From Kribbella capetownensis (lineage in GTDB: Bacteria > Actinomycetota > Actinomycetes > Propionibacteriales > Kribbellaceae): a DNA stretch of 64,000 nucleotides. Location: contig NZ_SJKD01000001.1 of NCBI RefSeq assembly GCF_004331485.1, positions 1,364,001-1,428,000 of the forward strand, given 5' to 3'. Each line of letters starts with the position of its first letter. Position 1 is the stretch's first letter. Shown here one piece after another: positions 8,464-17,815 of this stretch. Position numbers and translations under genes: made by a program. The notes under the pieces are model-generated. The model was not told the origin of the DNA and did not search any database. It was given only the letters and a program-made list of their open reading frames with translations.

Positions 8464-9747
8464 ATGGCACTCGATCAGACCGTCAGCCGGCGGCGTCTCC
8501 TGCAGCTGATGGGAGGCGCCGCCGCGGTCGGCACCCTGGCGGCCTGCGGAGGCAACGGTGGCGGCTCGTCGTCCGGCGGGCAGCTGAAGGTGATCGGCGC
8601 CGGCAGCCAGGAGGCCGGCCTGCGCAAGGCGCTCGACGACTACAAGAAGGCGAACTCCGACTTCGACTTCAATCTCTCGTTCTCACCCGCCGACCAGCTG
8701 CAGACCGCTCTCCGGGCCCAGCTCGCGGCCGGCAACGCGCCCGACATGCACGCGGTCTACCCGGGCAACGGCAGCGCGATGTCGATGGTCCAGCTCAGCA
8801 AGGCGAACCTGCTGACCGACCTCAGCTCCCAGTCCTGGACGCAGAAGATCCCGGAAGGCTTCAAGGGCGCCTTCCAGCAGGACGGCAAGACGTTCATTTT
8901 CTCGCCCGGCACCAGCGTGCTCGGCGCGATCTACAACAAGAAGGCGTTCGCAAGCGCCGGCGTCGAGCCTCCCACGACCTGGTCGGAGCTGCTGACCGTC
9001 TGCGACAAGCTGAAGAAGAAGGGCATCGTTCCGATCGCGCTCGGCGCGCAGACCCCGTGGGTCACCCAGCTGATCGACTACGCGCTGGTGCCCGGCACGG
9101 TCTACGCCAAGACCCCGGACTTCGACGACAAGATGATCGCCGGCAACGCGTCGTTCGGCGACTCCGGCTGGGCCGACGCGATGGACAAGTACCTGGAGTT
9201 GCAGAAGAGGGGCTTCTTCAACGACAACCCGAACGGGACGACGTACGAGCAGGCCACCTCGATGGTCGGCACCGGCAAGGCCGCGATGGCCGTGCAGGTG
9301 TCCGCGGTGCTGCAGGCGTTCCGGGACGCGTCGCCGTCGCCGGACGACCTCGGCATGTTCCCGTTCCCGGCCACCGACGTCGCGGCGGACAACTGGATCC
9401 CCGGCGGCATCGTGGTCGGCATCGCGGTCAGCGCGAAGAGCAAGAGGGCCGAGCAGGCGAAGAAGTTCATCGAGTACTGCGGGCAGCCGGAGGTCGTGAG
9501 CGCCTGGTCCCAGGCCGTCGCCTGTGTTCCGCTGTACTCCGACGGCGATGCGAAGGTCGACCCGGTGCTGACGTCGTTCCTGCCGTACCTGAAGGACAAC
9601 AAGGCCGTGCCGTTCATGGACCAGCGCTGGCCGAACGCCGAGGTCCAGCCGACCCACTTCGCCGTCGTCCAGGAACTCCTCGGCGGCAAGACCACGGTCC
9701 AGGGCGCGCTGAAGAAGATGGACGAGGCCTACCGGAAGACCGCATGA
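8464..9747 (+). CDS. Sugar ABC transporter, solute-binding lipoprotein
   Basis: A 427-residue extracellular solute-binding protein of family 1. The N-terminus has a twin-arginine motif (SRRRLLQ) and a lipobox ending LAAC, then a Gly/Ser-rich linker, so it is exported (probably by Tat) and lipid-anchored. Typical MalE-like segments follow, including YNKKAFASAGVEPPTTWSEL. ATG 8464 is chosen because CAGGAGGA lies just upstream; the frame extends back to 8296 without a good start. It leads an ATGA-coupled operon with two permeases and a giant glycosidase, so the ligand is probably an oligosaccharide acted on by that enzyme. Confidence 0.92.
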   Translation: MALDQTVSRRRLLQLMGGAAAVGTLAACGGNGGGSSSGGQLKVIGAGSQEAGLRKALDDYKKANSDFDFNLSFSPADQLQTALRAQLAAGNAPDMHAVYPGNGSAMSMVQLSKANLLTDLSSQSWTQKIPEGFKGAFQQDGKTFIFSPGTSVLGAIYNKKAFASAGVEPPTTWSELLTVCDKLKKKGIVPIALGAQTPWVTQLIDYALVPGTVYAKTPDFDDKMIAGNASFGDSGWADAMDKYLELQKRGFFNDNPNGTTYEQATSMVGTGKAAMAVQVSAVLQAFRDASPSPDDLGMFPFPATDVAADNWIPGGIVVGIAVSAKSKRAEQAKKFIEYCGQPEVVSAWSQAVACVPLYSDGDAKVDPVLTSFLPYLKDNKAVPFMDQRWPNAEVQPTHFAVVQELLGGKTTVQGALKKMDEAYRKTA

Positions 9748-10685
9748 CCGTCACCGCTCCACCGGTCACGCCGGTACGACGGGACGCCTCGAAACCACCG
9801 CGGCGGCGGGGCGGCGGGGTCGCGCCGCCGTGGTTGTTCGCGGCCCCGGCACTGGTCGTCTACGCGCTGGTGATGCTCTACCCGAGCATCGTGGGCGCGG
9901 GGTCGGCGTTCACCGACTGGTCCGGTGTCGGCGAGGCCCGGTCGTTCGTGGGCGTGGACAACTTCAAACAGTTGGTGCACGACGACCAGGCGCTGGGCGC
10001 GTTGCGGAACACGTTGCTGCTGACCATCGCGATCGTCGTCGTACAGAACGGGATCGGTCTGCTGCTCGCGCTCGGCGTACACACCAACATCAAGAGCCGG
10101 ATGGCATTGCGGGTGATCTTCTTCGCGCCGGTCGTGGTCAGCCCGGTGATGGTGTCGTTCCTGTGGAAGTACGTCTACAACCCGGCGCCGGACGCGGGCC
10201 TCAACGCGGCGCTGAACGCGATCGGGCTCGGTGCTCTGCGCCAGGACTGGCTCGGGAATCCGTCGCTGGCGATCTGGTCGGTCGCGTTCACGGTGATCTG
10301 GCAGTGCGCGGGGTACTCGATGGTGATCTTCCTGGCCGGACTGGAAGGCGTACCGCAGGAGTTGCACGAGTCCGCGATGGTGGACGGTGCCGGGACGGTC
10401 GCCCGGTTCCGGCACATCACCTGGCCGCTGCTCGCGCCGGCGGTGACGATCAACGTGATGCTGTCGACAGTGGGCGGGCTGACGCTGTTCACGCAGATCA
10501 TCGCGATGACCAACGGCGGGCCCGGGTACGCGACGGACACGTTGTCGACCGTGCTGTACAAGCAGGCCTTCGTGTACGGGAAGTTCGGTTACAGCACGGC
10601 GGTCGCGCTGGTACTGGCGATCTTCGTCGCGGCGGTGTCGTTCATCCAGATCGGGTACCTGCGATCGAGGGAGACGGCAGCATGA
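9744..10685 (+). CDS. Sugar ABC transporter permease (MalF-like)
   Basis: A 313-residue inner-membrane permease with about six helices after a basic Pro/Arg-rich cytoplasmic N-terminus. The EAA loop that contacts the ATPase is visible as ELHESAMVDGAGTVARFRHITWP. The ATG overlaps the TGA of the binding-protein gene, and its own stop overlaps the next permease. No ATPase gene is present; actinobacterial importers of this type commonly share a distant MsiK-like ATPase. It forms the channel with the following permease. Confidence 0.92.
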   Translation: MTVTAPPVTPVRRDASKPPRRRGGGVAPPWLFAAPALVVYALVMLYPSIVGAGSAFTDWSGVGEARSFVGVDNFKQLVHDDQALGALRNTLLLTIAIVVVQNGIGLLLALGVHTNIKSRMALRVIFFAPVVVSPVMVSFLWKYVYNPAPDAGLNAALNAIGLGALRQDWLGNPSLAIWSVAFTVIWQCAGYSMVIFLAGLEGVPQELHESAMVDGAGTVARFRHITWPLLAPAVTINVMLSTVGGLTLFTQIIAMTNGGPGYATDTLSTVLYKQAFVYGKFGYSTAVALVLAIFVAAVSFIQIGYLRSRETAA

Positions 10686-11509
10686 GGACCGGCTATCGTC
10701 CCCGCACGTTCGTGCTCGAGATCGTCATGGTCGCGGTGGCGATCGCGTTCCTGTTCCCTGTCTATGCACTGGTGACGCTGGCGTTCAAGGATCCGCAGCA
10801 GATCGCGAACAAGCCACTGTCACTGCCTTCGCCGCCATCGGTCGGCAGCTTCGGTGAGGCTTGGCAGTCCGCGTCGCTCGGGTCGGCGCTGCTACACAGC
10901 ACGCTGATCACTGTTGCCAGTGTGATCGTCCTGATCGTTCTCGGGTCGCTGGCGGCGTACTTCCTGGCCCGGACCGTGACGCGGCTCAGTTACAGCCTCT
11001 ACATCCTGTTCCTGGTCGGCATCATCCTGCCGTTCCAGCTCGGGATGATCCCGCTGTATCAACTGGTCAACAACATGGGTCTGCTCGGGACGTACCAGGG
11101 CATGATCCTGTTCTACACCGGCATCCAGTTGCCATTCACAGTGTTCCTGTACACCGGGTTCATCCGCTCGCTGCCGGCCGACTACACCAACGCGGCGTTG
11201 ATCGACGGGGCCTCCCATCTGCAGGCGTTCGCGCATGTGATCTTCCCGTTGCTGCGGCCGATCACCGGGACCGTGCTGATCCTGAACGCCGTCCACATCT
11301 GGAACGACTTCTTCACCCCGCTGCTGTATCTGGGCGGCTCGGGCCGGGAGACCGTGCCGGTACGGGTGTTTGCCTTCGTCAACGAATACACGTCCGACTA
11401 CGGGCTCGTCGCGGCCGGTCTTGTGCTCGCGGCGCTGCCGATCCTGGTCGTCTTCCTGATCCTCCAGCGGTACGTCATCCGTGGCTTCTCCAGTGGTCTG
11501 AAGGGATAA
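10682..11509 (+). CDS. Sugar ABC transporter permease (MalG-like)
   Basis: A 275-residue second permease with six hydrophobic helices. Its EAA motif reads NAALIDGASHLQAFAHVIFP, and the C-terminus carries the ILQRYVIRGFSSGLKG ending typical of MalG-type subunits. The start overlaps the previous stop by four bases (ATGA), and the glycosidase starts two bases after its TAA. It pairs with the MalF-like protein and the lipoprotein to import an oligosaccharide. Confidence 0.92.
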   Translation: MRTGYRPRTFVLEIVMVAVAIAFLFPVYALVTLAFKDPQQIANKPLSLPSPPSVGSFGEAWQSASLGSALLHSTLITVASVIVLIVLGSLAAYFLARTVTRLSYSLYILFLVGIILPFQLGMIPLYQLVNNMGLLGTYQGMILFYTGIQLPFTVFLYTGFIRSLPADYTNAALIDGASHLQAFAHVIFPLLRPITGTVLILNAVHIWNDFFTPLLYLGGSGRETVPVRVFAFVNEYTSDYGLVAAGLVLAALPILVVFLILQRYVIRGFSSGLKG

Positions 11510-11511
11510 CT

Positions 11512-14500
11512 GTGGCTCTCCCCGAGCGCCTGGCGTCGGTTCTCACCGATCCGCCCAGGGCCTTCTCACCTGCGCCCTTGTGGTGGTGGAGCGGTGAACC
11601 GCTCGACCCGGCGCGGTTGCGCTGGCAGTTGGAGCGGTTCGTCGAAGGTGGCGTGTACCAGCTTGTCGTCATGAACCTGGCGCCGGCCGGGACCGACCAC
11701 GGCTGCGACGCGGACGACCCGCCGTTCTTCTCCGAGCGGTGGTGGGAGATCTTCCTCGGCGTCTGCGACGACGCTGAGTCGCTGGGTGTGTCGTTGTGGT
11801 TCTACGACCAGCTGGGGTTCTCCGGCGCGGACATCCAGGCGCGACTGGTTGCCCGGCAGCCCGCCTTCGCAGGGCGCCGTCTGCAGCGGCTGACCGTGAG
11901 TGGCACTGGTCGGTTGGTACTGCGTTGCCCCGCCGGGGGTCGCGTTCTGGGGGCTGTGCTCGGCTCGGAGCCCGTGCCGGTGGTTGATGGCGTTGTCGAA
12001 TGCGAGGCGTCCTCCGAGTCGCGGTTGTCGTTGTTCTACGAGACGGACCACGGGTTCGACTACCTCAGTCCTTCCGCGTGTGCCGCGTTGCTGGACCAGG
12101 TGCACGGGGAGTTCGAACGACGGTTGGGGGATCGGCTCGGCCAGGTGGTCGTCGGCTCGTTCCAGGACGAACTGCCGTCCGTGCCGACGTGGTCTGCCGA
12201 CTTCGCCGAGCGGTTCGTCGCGCGGTACGGGTACGACGTTCGCGACCAGCTGGCCGCGTTGTGGGATCTCGACGTACCGGATGGGGCTCGCGTTCGGCGG
12301 GACTATCACGCGTTGCGGGCTTCGCTCGCCGAGGAGGCGTTCTTCCGGCCGTTGCACGAGTGGCACGAGAAGCACGGACTGATCGTCGGGTGCGACCAGC
12401 AGGATCCGGCGCGGGCCGGCCGTCCGATCGAGGGCGTGGAGTTGTACGCCGACTATGCGCGGACGCACCGGTGGTTCAGTGCGCCCGGGTCCGATCATCA
12501 TGGGGATGCGCGGATCCACTCGTCGTTGGCGCATCTGTACGACCGGCCCCGGACGTGGATCGAGGCTTTCCACTCGACCGGATGGGGTGGAACGCTGGAG
12601 GAGACGTTCGACTGGTTACTGCCGTGGTTGCGGACCGGGGCGACGCTCTACAACCCGCACGCCGTCTACTACACGACCCGCGCCGGGTGGTGGGAATGGG
12701 CGCCGCCGGCAACGGATTGGCGGCAGCCGTACTGGCGTCATCACAAGTCGTTCGCTGATGCGGTGACGCGGCTGTGCGCCGCGCTGTCGCTGGGGCGGCA
12801 CGTGTGTGATGTTGCTGTGCTCTTCCCCAGTGTGACAGCTCAGGCCGACACGGGGCTGGACGGTCCTGGGCCGATTGCTCTTCGTGCGCAGGAGGTCTAT
12901 CGCGAGCTGATCGGTGACGCGACGTGGTTCGCTCCGGTGCCGGGCGTACTCGACCGAGCCCGGATCGACGCCGACGTGATCGACGACGACTCACTGGCCG
13001 GAGCCGAGGTTGGGGACGGTCCACGGCTGCTCGTCGCGAGCGAGTCCTATTCGGCCGTGGTGTTGCCTGCGGCAACTGTGCTGGAAGACGCGGTGACCGA
13101 GCGATTGTCCGAGTTCGTGCTCGCGGGTGGGATGGTGGTTGCTGTCGGCACCGTTCCGCCGGGACTGCCGGAGGGCGTCGTACTCGTCGCCACGGCCGCC
13201 GAGGTTCCCGGTGAGCTCGGGAGGTCGCAGCGACGGGTCGAGGCTGACGTGCCGATGCTCGCGCGGGAGGTGGACGACGCTCTGGTCGTGTTCGTCACGC
13301 CTACCGAGTGGAGTGCGACGGAGATCGCGGGACCGCCGGTGGGGCGCGGGATCAGTCATGAGTGGGCCAGTGTCGGATACACGTTCGATCCTGGGCGCTA
13401 TCGCCGTGAGGTCGTCGTACAGGTCCGCGACGTACCGGGACCGCCGCTGCTCGTGGACCCGTTCGGTGGGGAGCCTCGAGCCCTTGCGTATAAGACCGTC
13501 GGCGAGCTGACCGAGGTCGCCGTACCATTCGATGCCGGCCCCGCGGCCCTGCTGGTGTTTGCCTCCGACAACCCATCTGCGGCTCTCGATGCTCCGATGG
13601 TGCGGGAGGTGGAGACCCTGGACGGCGACTGGGACGTGACGCTGATCCCGACGCTCGACAACCGGTGGGGCGACTTCGCCTGGCCGGCCTCGCCGTCCTC
13701 GGACTCCGTGGTCGAGCGCTGGGCACTTGAGCACCGGGTCGAGGGATCCGATGACTGGCGTCCGGCGCACGCGACGTTCGGGCCGCACGGCCTGATCGAA
13801 GGCCGGCCGATCGAGTACTCCGAGAAACTCGGCATCCACAAGGACCCGATCCATCATCACGCGCTCGGTCCGAAGGGCCATGTCCCTGAGGACTTCCTCG
13901 ACTTCGGCACTGTGACTGCTGGCGACACCGTCACGTTCACGGCCGCCTTCACGGTGGATGCCATCGAGAGCACGGTCGTTGTCGGCACCGCGGCGGCCAA
14001 GGAGCTCCTGATCGACGGCAGCCTCGTGCCGATCGAGGATTTCGGTGGTCACTTTGCGTCGGGCGCTGTCAGCCTCGCCGCCGGTTCGCATCACCTGGAG
14101 CTCCGGTTGACTCCTGAGGTGGATCTCCATCTCCGCGCGAACGTCGCCTTCGTCAGCGACCTCACGTCGTGCCGCCGCCCCGACTGGATCGCTGTCGCCG
14201 AGCCGCCGGAAGCCGGGACTGCGATCCGCTACACGACAACCGTCGTACCGGGCGACTGCTCCGAACTGACCTTGACCGCGTGGGGCTCGGCCAAGCTGGT
14301 CGTCAACGGTGCGGAGGTTGGCCGGCAGGGCGGGTTCATGCCGTACGAACGCACAACGCCCCGAGTCCGCCGGTACGACGCTGCGTCGGCGCTCCGACCG
14401 GGTGCGAACACGATCGCCGTCGAGGTCACCCAGCCAACCCCGATCCTTGTCGACGGCCTGGCCATCAGCGACCACGACTGGCACGCCGAGGTCGCGGACG

Positions 14501-15348
14501 CCGTCGTACCAACCGTCCGCCGCCGCCCCCAACACCGCGCCCTGGCCGACCTCTACCTGACCCGCCGACCACACCCCTTGCCCGCCGCCTCCTGGCTCGA
14601 CGGCACCCCAACAGCCGCTCCCGCGTCGTCCGCGGTCGTGCCCGTCACCTTCGCCGTACCAAGATCCGCTCCCGAGCGCATCGAACACCTACGCTTCCCC
14701 CTCCCGCCAGGCACAACCCGCCTCGAGCTGGACGTACTCGGCGAAGCAGTCCTAACAGTCGACGGCACCGAACTAACCACCACCACCGCCGACCCGCCCG
14801 CCGCCGACCCCTCCGCCTCCGGCCCGTCCGCCTCCGTCCCCACCGCCTCAGGTCGCCGGGACGTCGCCGCTGCTCCCACTCGACACCTGGATGTCGCCGT
14901 ACCTGCCGGCTCGCGCGTCGGCTGGCTGACCGTCCTCACCCAACCCGGCTTCGAAGCCGGCGCCGCCCTCGCCGGCCCCATCCGAGCCCACGTCGGCCCC
15001 GGCCGCATGTCCCTCGGCAACTGGGAGGACCAGGGCCTGTCGGAGTACTCCGGCGGCGTCCGCTACACCCGCCAACTACACATCCCCGAGACCCGCGATC
15101 TCCAACTCGACCTAGGCCGCGTCCGCGGCACCGCCGAGGTCTTCCTCGACGGCGTCTCCGCAGGCACCCGCTTCTGCGCCCCCTACACCTACAACCTGCC
15201 CGCCACTCCCGCCGGCCCCCACACCCTCACCATCGAAGTCTTCAACACCCTCGCGCCCCACCTGAACGCCACCAGCCCCACCCACTTCATCTTCCCCACC
15301 CAAAAAACCTCCGGCCTACAAGGCCCAATAACCCTAAAAACCACCTAG
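11512..15348 (+). CDS. Large GH106-like glycoside hydrolase (putative alpha-L-rhamnosidase)
   Basis: A 1278-residue enzyme starting at GTG 11512, two bases after the permease stop. The N-terminal part (PLWWWSGEPLDPARLRWQL, then LWFYDQLGFSGADIQARLV) matches the TIM-barrel opening of GH106 alpha-L-rhamnosidases as I know them. The C-terminus is made of beta-sandwich domains, with LSEYSGGVRYTRQ and a terminal galactose-binding-like fold. A low-complexity Thr/Pro/Ser/Ala linker lies at about residues 1085-1120. No signal peptide is visible, so it acts in the cytoplasm on imported oligosaccharide. The last 800 bases are markedly C-rich compared with the first 3 kb. GH106 is a probable, not proven, assignment; other GH2-clan-like families remain possible. 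Confidence 0.75.
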   Translation: MALPERLASVLTDPPRAFSPAPLWWWSGEPLDPARLRWQLERFVEGGVYQLVVMNLAPAGTDHGCDADDPPFFSERWWEIFLGVCDDAESLGVSLWFYDQLGFSGADIQARLVARQPAFAGRRLQRLTVSGTGRLVLRCPAGGRVLGAVLGSEPVPVVDGVVECEASSESRLSLFYETDHGFDYLSPSACAALLDQVHGEFERRLGDRLGQVVVGSFQDELPSVPTWSADFAERFVARYGYDVRDQLAALWDLDVPDGARVRRDYHALRASLAEEAFFRPLHEWHEKHGLIVGCDQQDPARAGRPIEGVELYADYARTHRWFSAPGSDHHGDARIHSSLAHLYDRPRTWIEAFHSTGWGGTLEETFDWLLPWLRTGATLYNPHAVYYTTRAGWWEWAPPATDWRQPYWRHHKSFADAVTRLCAALSLGRHVCDVAVLFPSVTAQADTGLDGPGPIALRAQEVYRELIGDATWFAPVPGVLDRARIDADVIDDDSLAGAEVGDGPRLLVASESYSAVVLPAATVLEDAVTERLSEFVLAGGMVVAVGTVPPGLPEGVVLVATAAEVPGELGRSQRRVEADVPMLAREVDDALVVFVTPTEWSATEIAGPPVGRGISHEWASVGYTFDPGRYRREVVVQVRDVPGPPLLVDPFGGEPRALAYKTVGELTEVAVPFDAGPAALLVFASDNPSAALDAPMVREVETLDGDWDVTLIPTLDNRWGDFAWPASPSSDSVVERWALEHRVEGSDDWRPAHATFGPHGLIEGRPIEYSEKLGIHKDPIHHHALGPKGHVPEDFLDFGTVTAGDTVTFTAAFTVDAIESTVVVGTAAAKELLIDGSLVPIEDFGGHFASGAVSLAAGSHHLELRLTPEVDLHLRANVAFVSDLTSCRRPDWIAVAEPPEAGTAIRYTTTVVPGDCSELTLTAWGSAKLVVNGAEVGRQGGFMPYERTTPRVRRYDAASALRPGANTIAVEVTQPTPILVDGLAISDHDWHAEVADAVVPTVRRRPQHRALADLYLTRRPHPLPAASWLDGTPTAAPASSAVVPVTFAVPRSAPERIEHLRFPLPPGTTRLELDVLGEAVLTVDGTELTTTTADPPAADPSASGPSASVPTASGRRDVAAAPTRHLDVAVPAGSRVGWLTVLTQPGFEAGAALAGPIRAHVGPGRMSLGNWEDQGLSEYSGGVRYTRQLHIPETRDLQLDLGRVRGTAEVFLDGVSAGTRFCAPYTYNLPATPAGPHTLTIEVFNTLAPHLNATSPTHFIFPTQKTSGLQGPITLKTT

Positions 15349-15367
15349 CCCCCACGCCCCAATCCGC

Positions 15368-15849
15368 GTCGCCCAGGCTGGTCTCGTCCAGGCGAAGTGG
15401 ACGGATCGGATCCTCGACGAGCCTTCCGCAACCTCAAACTGAACCGGCCCGACCTGGACCCCGGTCAAGCTGGACCGCAGGCGGGAGCTGATGAACAAGG
15501 CGAGCCGCGATGTGCTGGTCAGGGGCTACGACCCGCTCATCGAGATCGTCGACCTGCCCGATGCCGATGACCGGCACGTTCTCGCCGCAGCGATCAAGGC
15601 TCACGCTCAACTGATTGTCACGGACAACACCAAAGACTTTCCGCGGCCGGCGTTGCGTCCTGGAACGTCGAGGCGAAGAGCGCTGACGACTTCGTACTCG
15701 ACCTCATCGACCTGAGCCGGCAGACGGTTTACGCACAGGTGCAGCGGATGGCGGACGCCCGGCAGAGGCCTCCAGAAACCGTGGAGGACGTGCTCTGCTC
15801 ACTGGAGCGCGTCGGTCTCCTCAGTAGCGTCGCGGCGCTGCGGCGATGA
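15368..15849 (+). pseudogene. Decayed PIN-domain (VapC-like) toxin gene
   Basis: Translating piecewise in three frames recovers one PIN-domain protein. The first piece begins QAGLVQAKWTDRILDE. The central frame (15491 onward) reads VDLPDADDRHVLAAAIKAH and AQLIVTDNTKDFP, the second half of the PIN catalytic core with its acidic residues. The third piece starts at about 15655 (ASWNVEAKSADDFVLDLI) and ends at TGA 15849. Two one-base indels lie near 15423 and 15455 and a third near 15655. The N-terminal catalytic Asp segment is missing entirely. The 3' end overlaps the GNAT gene by 51 bases on the other strand. No antitoxin is recognisable. Confidence 0.75.
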
Positions 15850-16662
15850 CAGACGGGGGCGGGGGAGGAGGAAGCGGTGGTAGGTGGTGAAGGGGGTGAA
15901 GCCTATTCGGTGGTAGACGGGGGCGCCTAGTTCGGTGGCTTGGAGTGTGACGGTTTGCGCGCCGTGCTCGAAGGCTAGGCGGGCTACTGCGGTGGTGACG
16001 AGGGTGCCTAGGCCTCGGTTGCGGGTGGCGGGGGTGGTTGCTACCCAGTAGATGCCTGCGGTGGGTCCGTTGTGGATGAGCATTGCGCAGGACGCGGGTG
16101 TGCCGTTCACTCGGGCGAGTACGGCGGTCACGTTCGGGGCCAGCAATGCATCGGGGGAAGCGAAGTGGTCGACGGCTTCGGCGGGTCGGCCGGCGTTGAC
16201 GAAAACCTCGCGGTGTACTGCGGCGAACGCTTCGGAGTCGGCGCGATCGGCGACCCGGATCAACTCGACGTCGGCGGGTACGGCGGGCTCCGGTGGCGGT
16301 GTGCGTAGTGCCATACCTGGCGCGGTGGACCGGAGTTCGAACCCGCTGGCTTGGGCCTCCTTCGCCAGGTCCTGGTCTCGATGGGTGGCGACCCACAGCA
16401 CGATGGGCCGATCATGCGCGCCCCCGAACGCGCGCGCTTCATCCACGACTCGGCCAGGGGCAGTGTCGGGGCTCACTCGCAACGCCGTGTTGTGGAACGC
16501 CCCCACGAAGTCGGTCCTGGATGCCACCAGCAGAGTGTCCGCGCGTCGGGTCGCCACCGCGCCCTCGCCGTACCGACCGAAGTGCTCGACCGCAGTCTCC
16601 ACACTAAGATCCCCGGCCGCACGGAGGTCGTCGCCCCCAACAGGATCCACAGCAGCACACAT
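15799..16662 (-). CDS. GNAT-family N-acetyltransferase
   Basis: About 287 residues. The C-terminal half has the acetyl-CoA-binding pattern: IYWVATTPATRNRGLGTLVT (motif A, with the RxxGxG-like turn), followed by PVYHRIGFTPFTTYHRFLLP. The N-terminal half is a degenerate GNAT-like domain, as in two-domain acetyltransferases. Start is taken as ATG 16662; the frame reaches 16698. The last 15 or so residues (QRRDATEETDALQ) are read through the reverse of the decayed PIN gene, so the natural C-terminus may have been altered. The acceptor substrate is unknown. Confidence 0.82.
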   Translation of the reverse strand: MCAAVDPVGGDDLRAAGDLSVETAVEHFGRYGEGAVATRRADTLLVASRTDFVGAFHNTALRVSPDTAPGRVVDEARAFGGAHDRPIVLWVATHRDQDLAKEAQASGFELRSTAPGMALRTPPPEPAVPADVELIRVADRADSEAFAAVHREVFVNAGRPAEAVDHFASPDALLAPNVTAVLARVNGTPASCAMLIHNGPTAGIYWVATTPATRNRGLGTLVTTAVARLAFEHGAQTVTLQATELGAPVYHRIGFTPFTTYHRFLLPRPRLSSPQRRDATEETDALQ

Positions 16663-16703
16663 GATCCGGGACACTAGTCGTTCAGTTGAGCAACGCACGG
16701 AGC

Positions 16704-16739
16704 GCCCGCAAGCCGGGCGACTGAGCTCGGCTTGCGGGC
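16704..16739. terminator. Strong hairpin between GNAT and SnoaL genes
   Basis: GCCCGCAAGCCG and CGGCTTGCGGGC make a perfect 12-base stem around a 12-base loop, directly after the stop of the SnoaL-like gene. There is no long T tract, as is common for actinobacterial hairpin terminators. Confidence 0.65.
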
Positions 16740-16747
16740 GGGCCCGG

Positions 16748-17203
16748 TCAGGGAGTGGGGATGGCGCCTAGTTGGCGTAGTTGGGAGAGAGTGTCCACCA
16801 CGCCCCAGGTCTTGGTGATGCGGCCGGAAGCGACGCGGAAGATCATGATCTCCTTGTAGGAGATGCGTTTTCCGGTCGGGGCGATGCCCATGAAGTCGCC
16901 CTCGTGAGTGCCGGTGACGGTGTTGCGGCAGACGAGTTTGTCGCCTTCTGCGATCACGTCCTCGACGTGAACGTCCAGGTCGGGGAAGGCGTGCAGGAGC
17001 AGGGACCACACCTGCTTCACGGCCTCGACGCCGGTGGTTCCGATCGGCAGCGGAGTACCGAGCTCGACGTTCGGGTCGAAGAGTTCGTCGATGGTCTTGG
17101 CGACGACGTCGGGATCGGCGCTGTTCATCGATTCGTGCAGGCGCGCGAAGATGGCCTTGGTGGTTTCCGTTGTTGCTGACATGGGGTTCTCCTGGATGGT
17201 CAT
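16748..17203 (-). CDS. SnoaL-like ester cyclase / NTF2-fold protein
   Basis: A 151-residue protein of the SnoaL-like polyketide-cyclase superfamily. It has the NTF2-fold elements LHESMNSADPDVVAKTIDELF, then VEDVIAEGDKLVCRNTVTGTH and SYKEIMIFRVASGRITKTWG near the end. Many such proteins in non-antibiotic operons have no assigned substrate. Its ATG overlaps the stop of the YceI gene by four bases, so the two form an operon; an internal ATG at 17182 is an alternative start. The hairpin at 16704-16739 ends the transcript. Confidence 0.82.
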   Translation of the reverse strand: MTIQENPMSATTETTKAIFARLHESMNSADPDVVAKTIDELFDPNVELGTPLPIGTTGVEAVKQVWSLLLHAFPDLDVHVEDVIAEGDKLVCRNTVTGTHEGDFMGIAPTGKRISYKEIMIFRVASGRITKTWGVVDTLSQLRQLGAIPTP

Positions 17204-17772
17204 TTCTGCAGGACTGCCTGGATCTCGAGGGTGATCGACACCTTGTCGCCGACCACGACGCCGCCGCCGTCCATCGGGATGGTGTTGGTCATGCCGAAGT
17301 CGCGCCGGTTGATCTGCGCGGTCGCCGAGAAGCCGGCCCGCTGTCCGCCGAACGGATCCGTGGTGAAGCCGTTCACCTCCACGGCGAGTGGCACGGGACG
17401 GGTGACGCCGTGCACCGTCAGCTCGCCGTCGATGATCCAGCCGTCGCCGGACGGACGGATGCCGGTGGAGCCGTACGTCATCGTCGGGTACTTCTCGACC
17501 TCGAGATAGTCCGCGGTACGGAGGTGGTTGTCCCGCGGTTCGTACCCGGTCTCCAGAGACCCGAGGTCGATCGTCGCGGTGACCGACGAATCGCGAGGAT
17601 CGTCGGCCGTGACGATTGTGACGTCGTACGCCGTGAACCGGCCGCGGACCTTGGTGACCATCAGGTGGCGGGCGGAGAAGGCGATCTCGGAATGTGCCGG
17701 GTCGGCTGTCCAGGTGCCGGGCAGATAACCCGGGACCAGTTCGTGGGCAAGGTTGGAAAGTTGGTCGCTCAT
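17200..17772 (-). CDS. YceI-family lipid-binding-like protein
   Basis: A 190-residue YceI-domain protein, a lipocalin-like barrel that binds isoprenoid lipids in characterised members. The family pattern is clear: GTWTADPAHSEIAFSARHLM at the start, KVRGRF, and later GELTVHGVTRPVPLAVEV and INRRDFGM. ATG 17772 starts the conserved part; the frame continues to 18030 through the neighbouring sigma gene. No signal peptide is present, so this copy is cytoplasmic. It is coupled to the SnoaL-like gene and lies just downstream of the ECF sigma gene on the same strand. Confidence 0.9.
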   Translation of the reverse strand: MSDQLSNLAHELVPGYLPGTWTADPAHSEIAFSARHLMVTKVRGRFTAYDVTIVTADDPRDSSVTATIDLGSLETGYEPRDNHLRTADYLEVEKYPTMTYGSTGIRPSGDGWIIDGELTVHGVTRPVPLAVEVNGFTTDPFGGQRAGFSATAQINRRDFGMTNTIPMDGGGVVVGDKVSITLEIQAVLQK

Positions 17773-17815
17773 ACCCAGGTGACGAACGAATGATCGCCTG
17801 GGGGACAGCCCGGAT

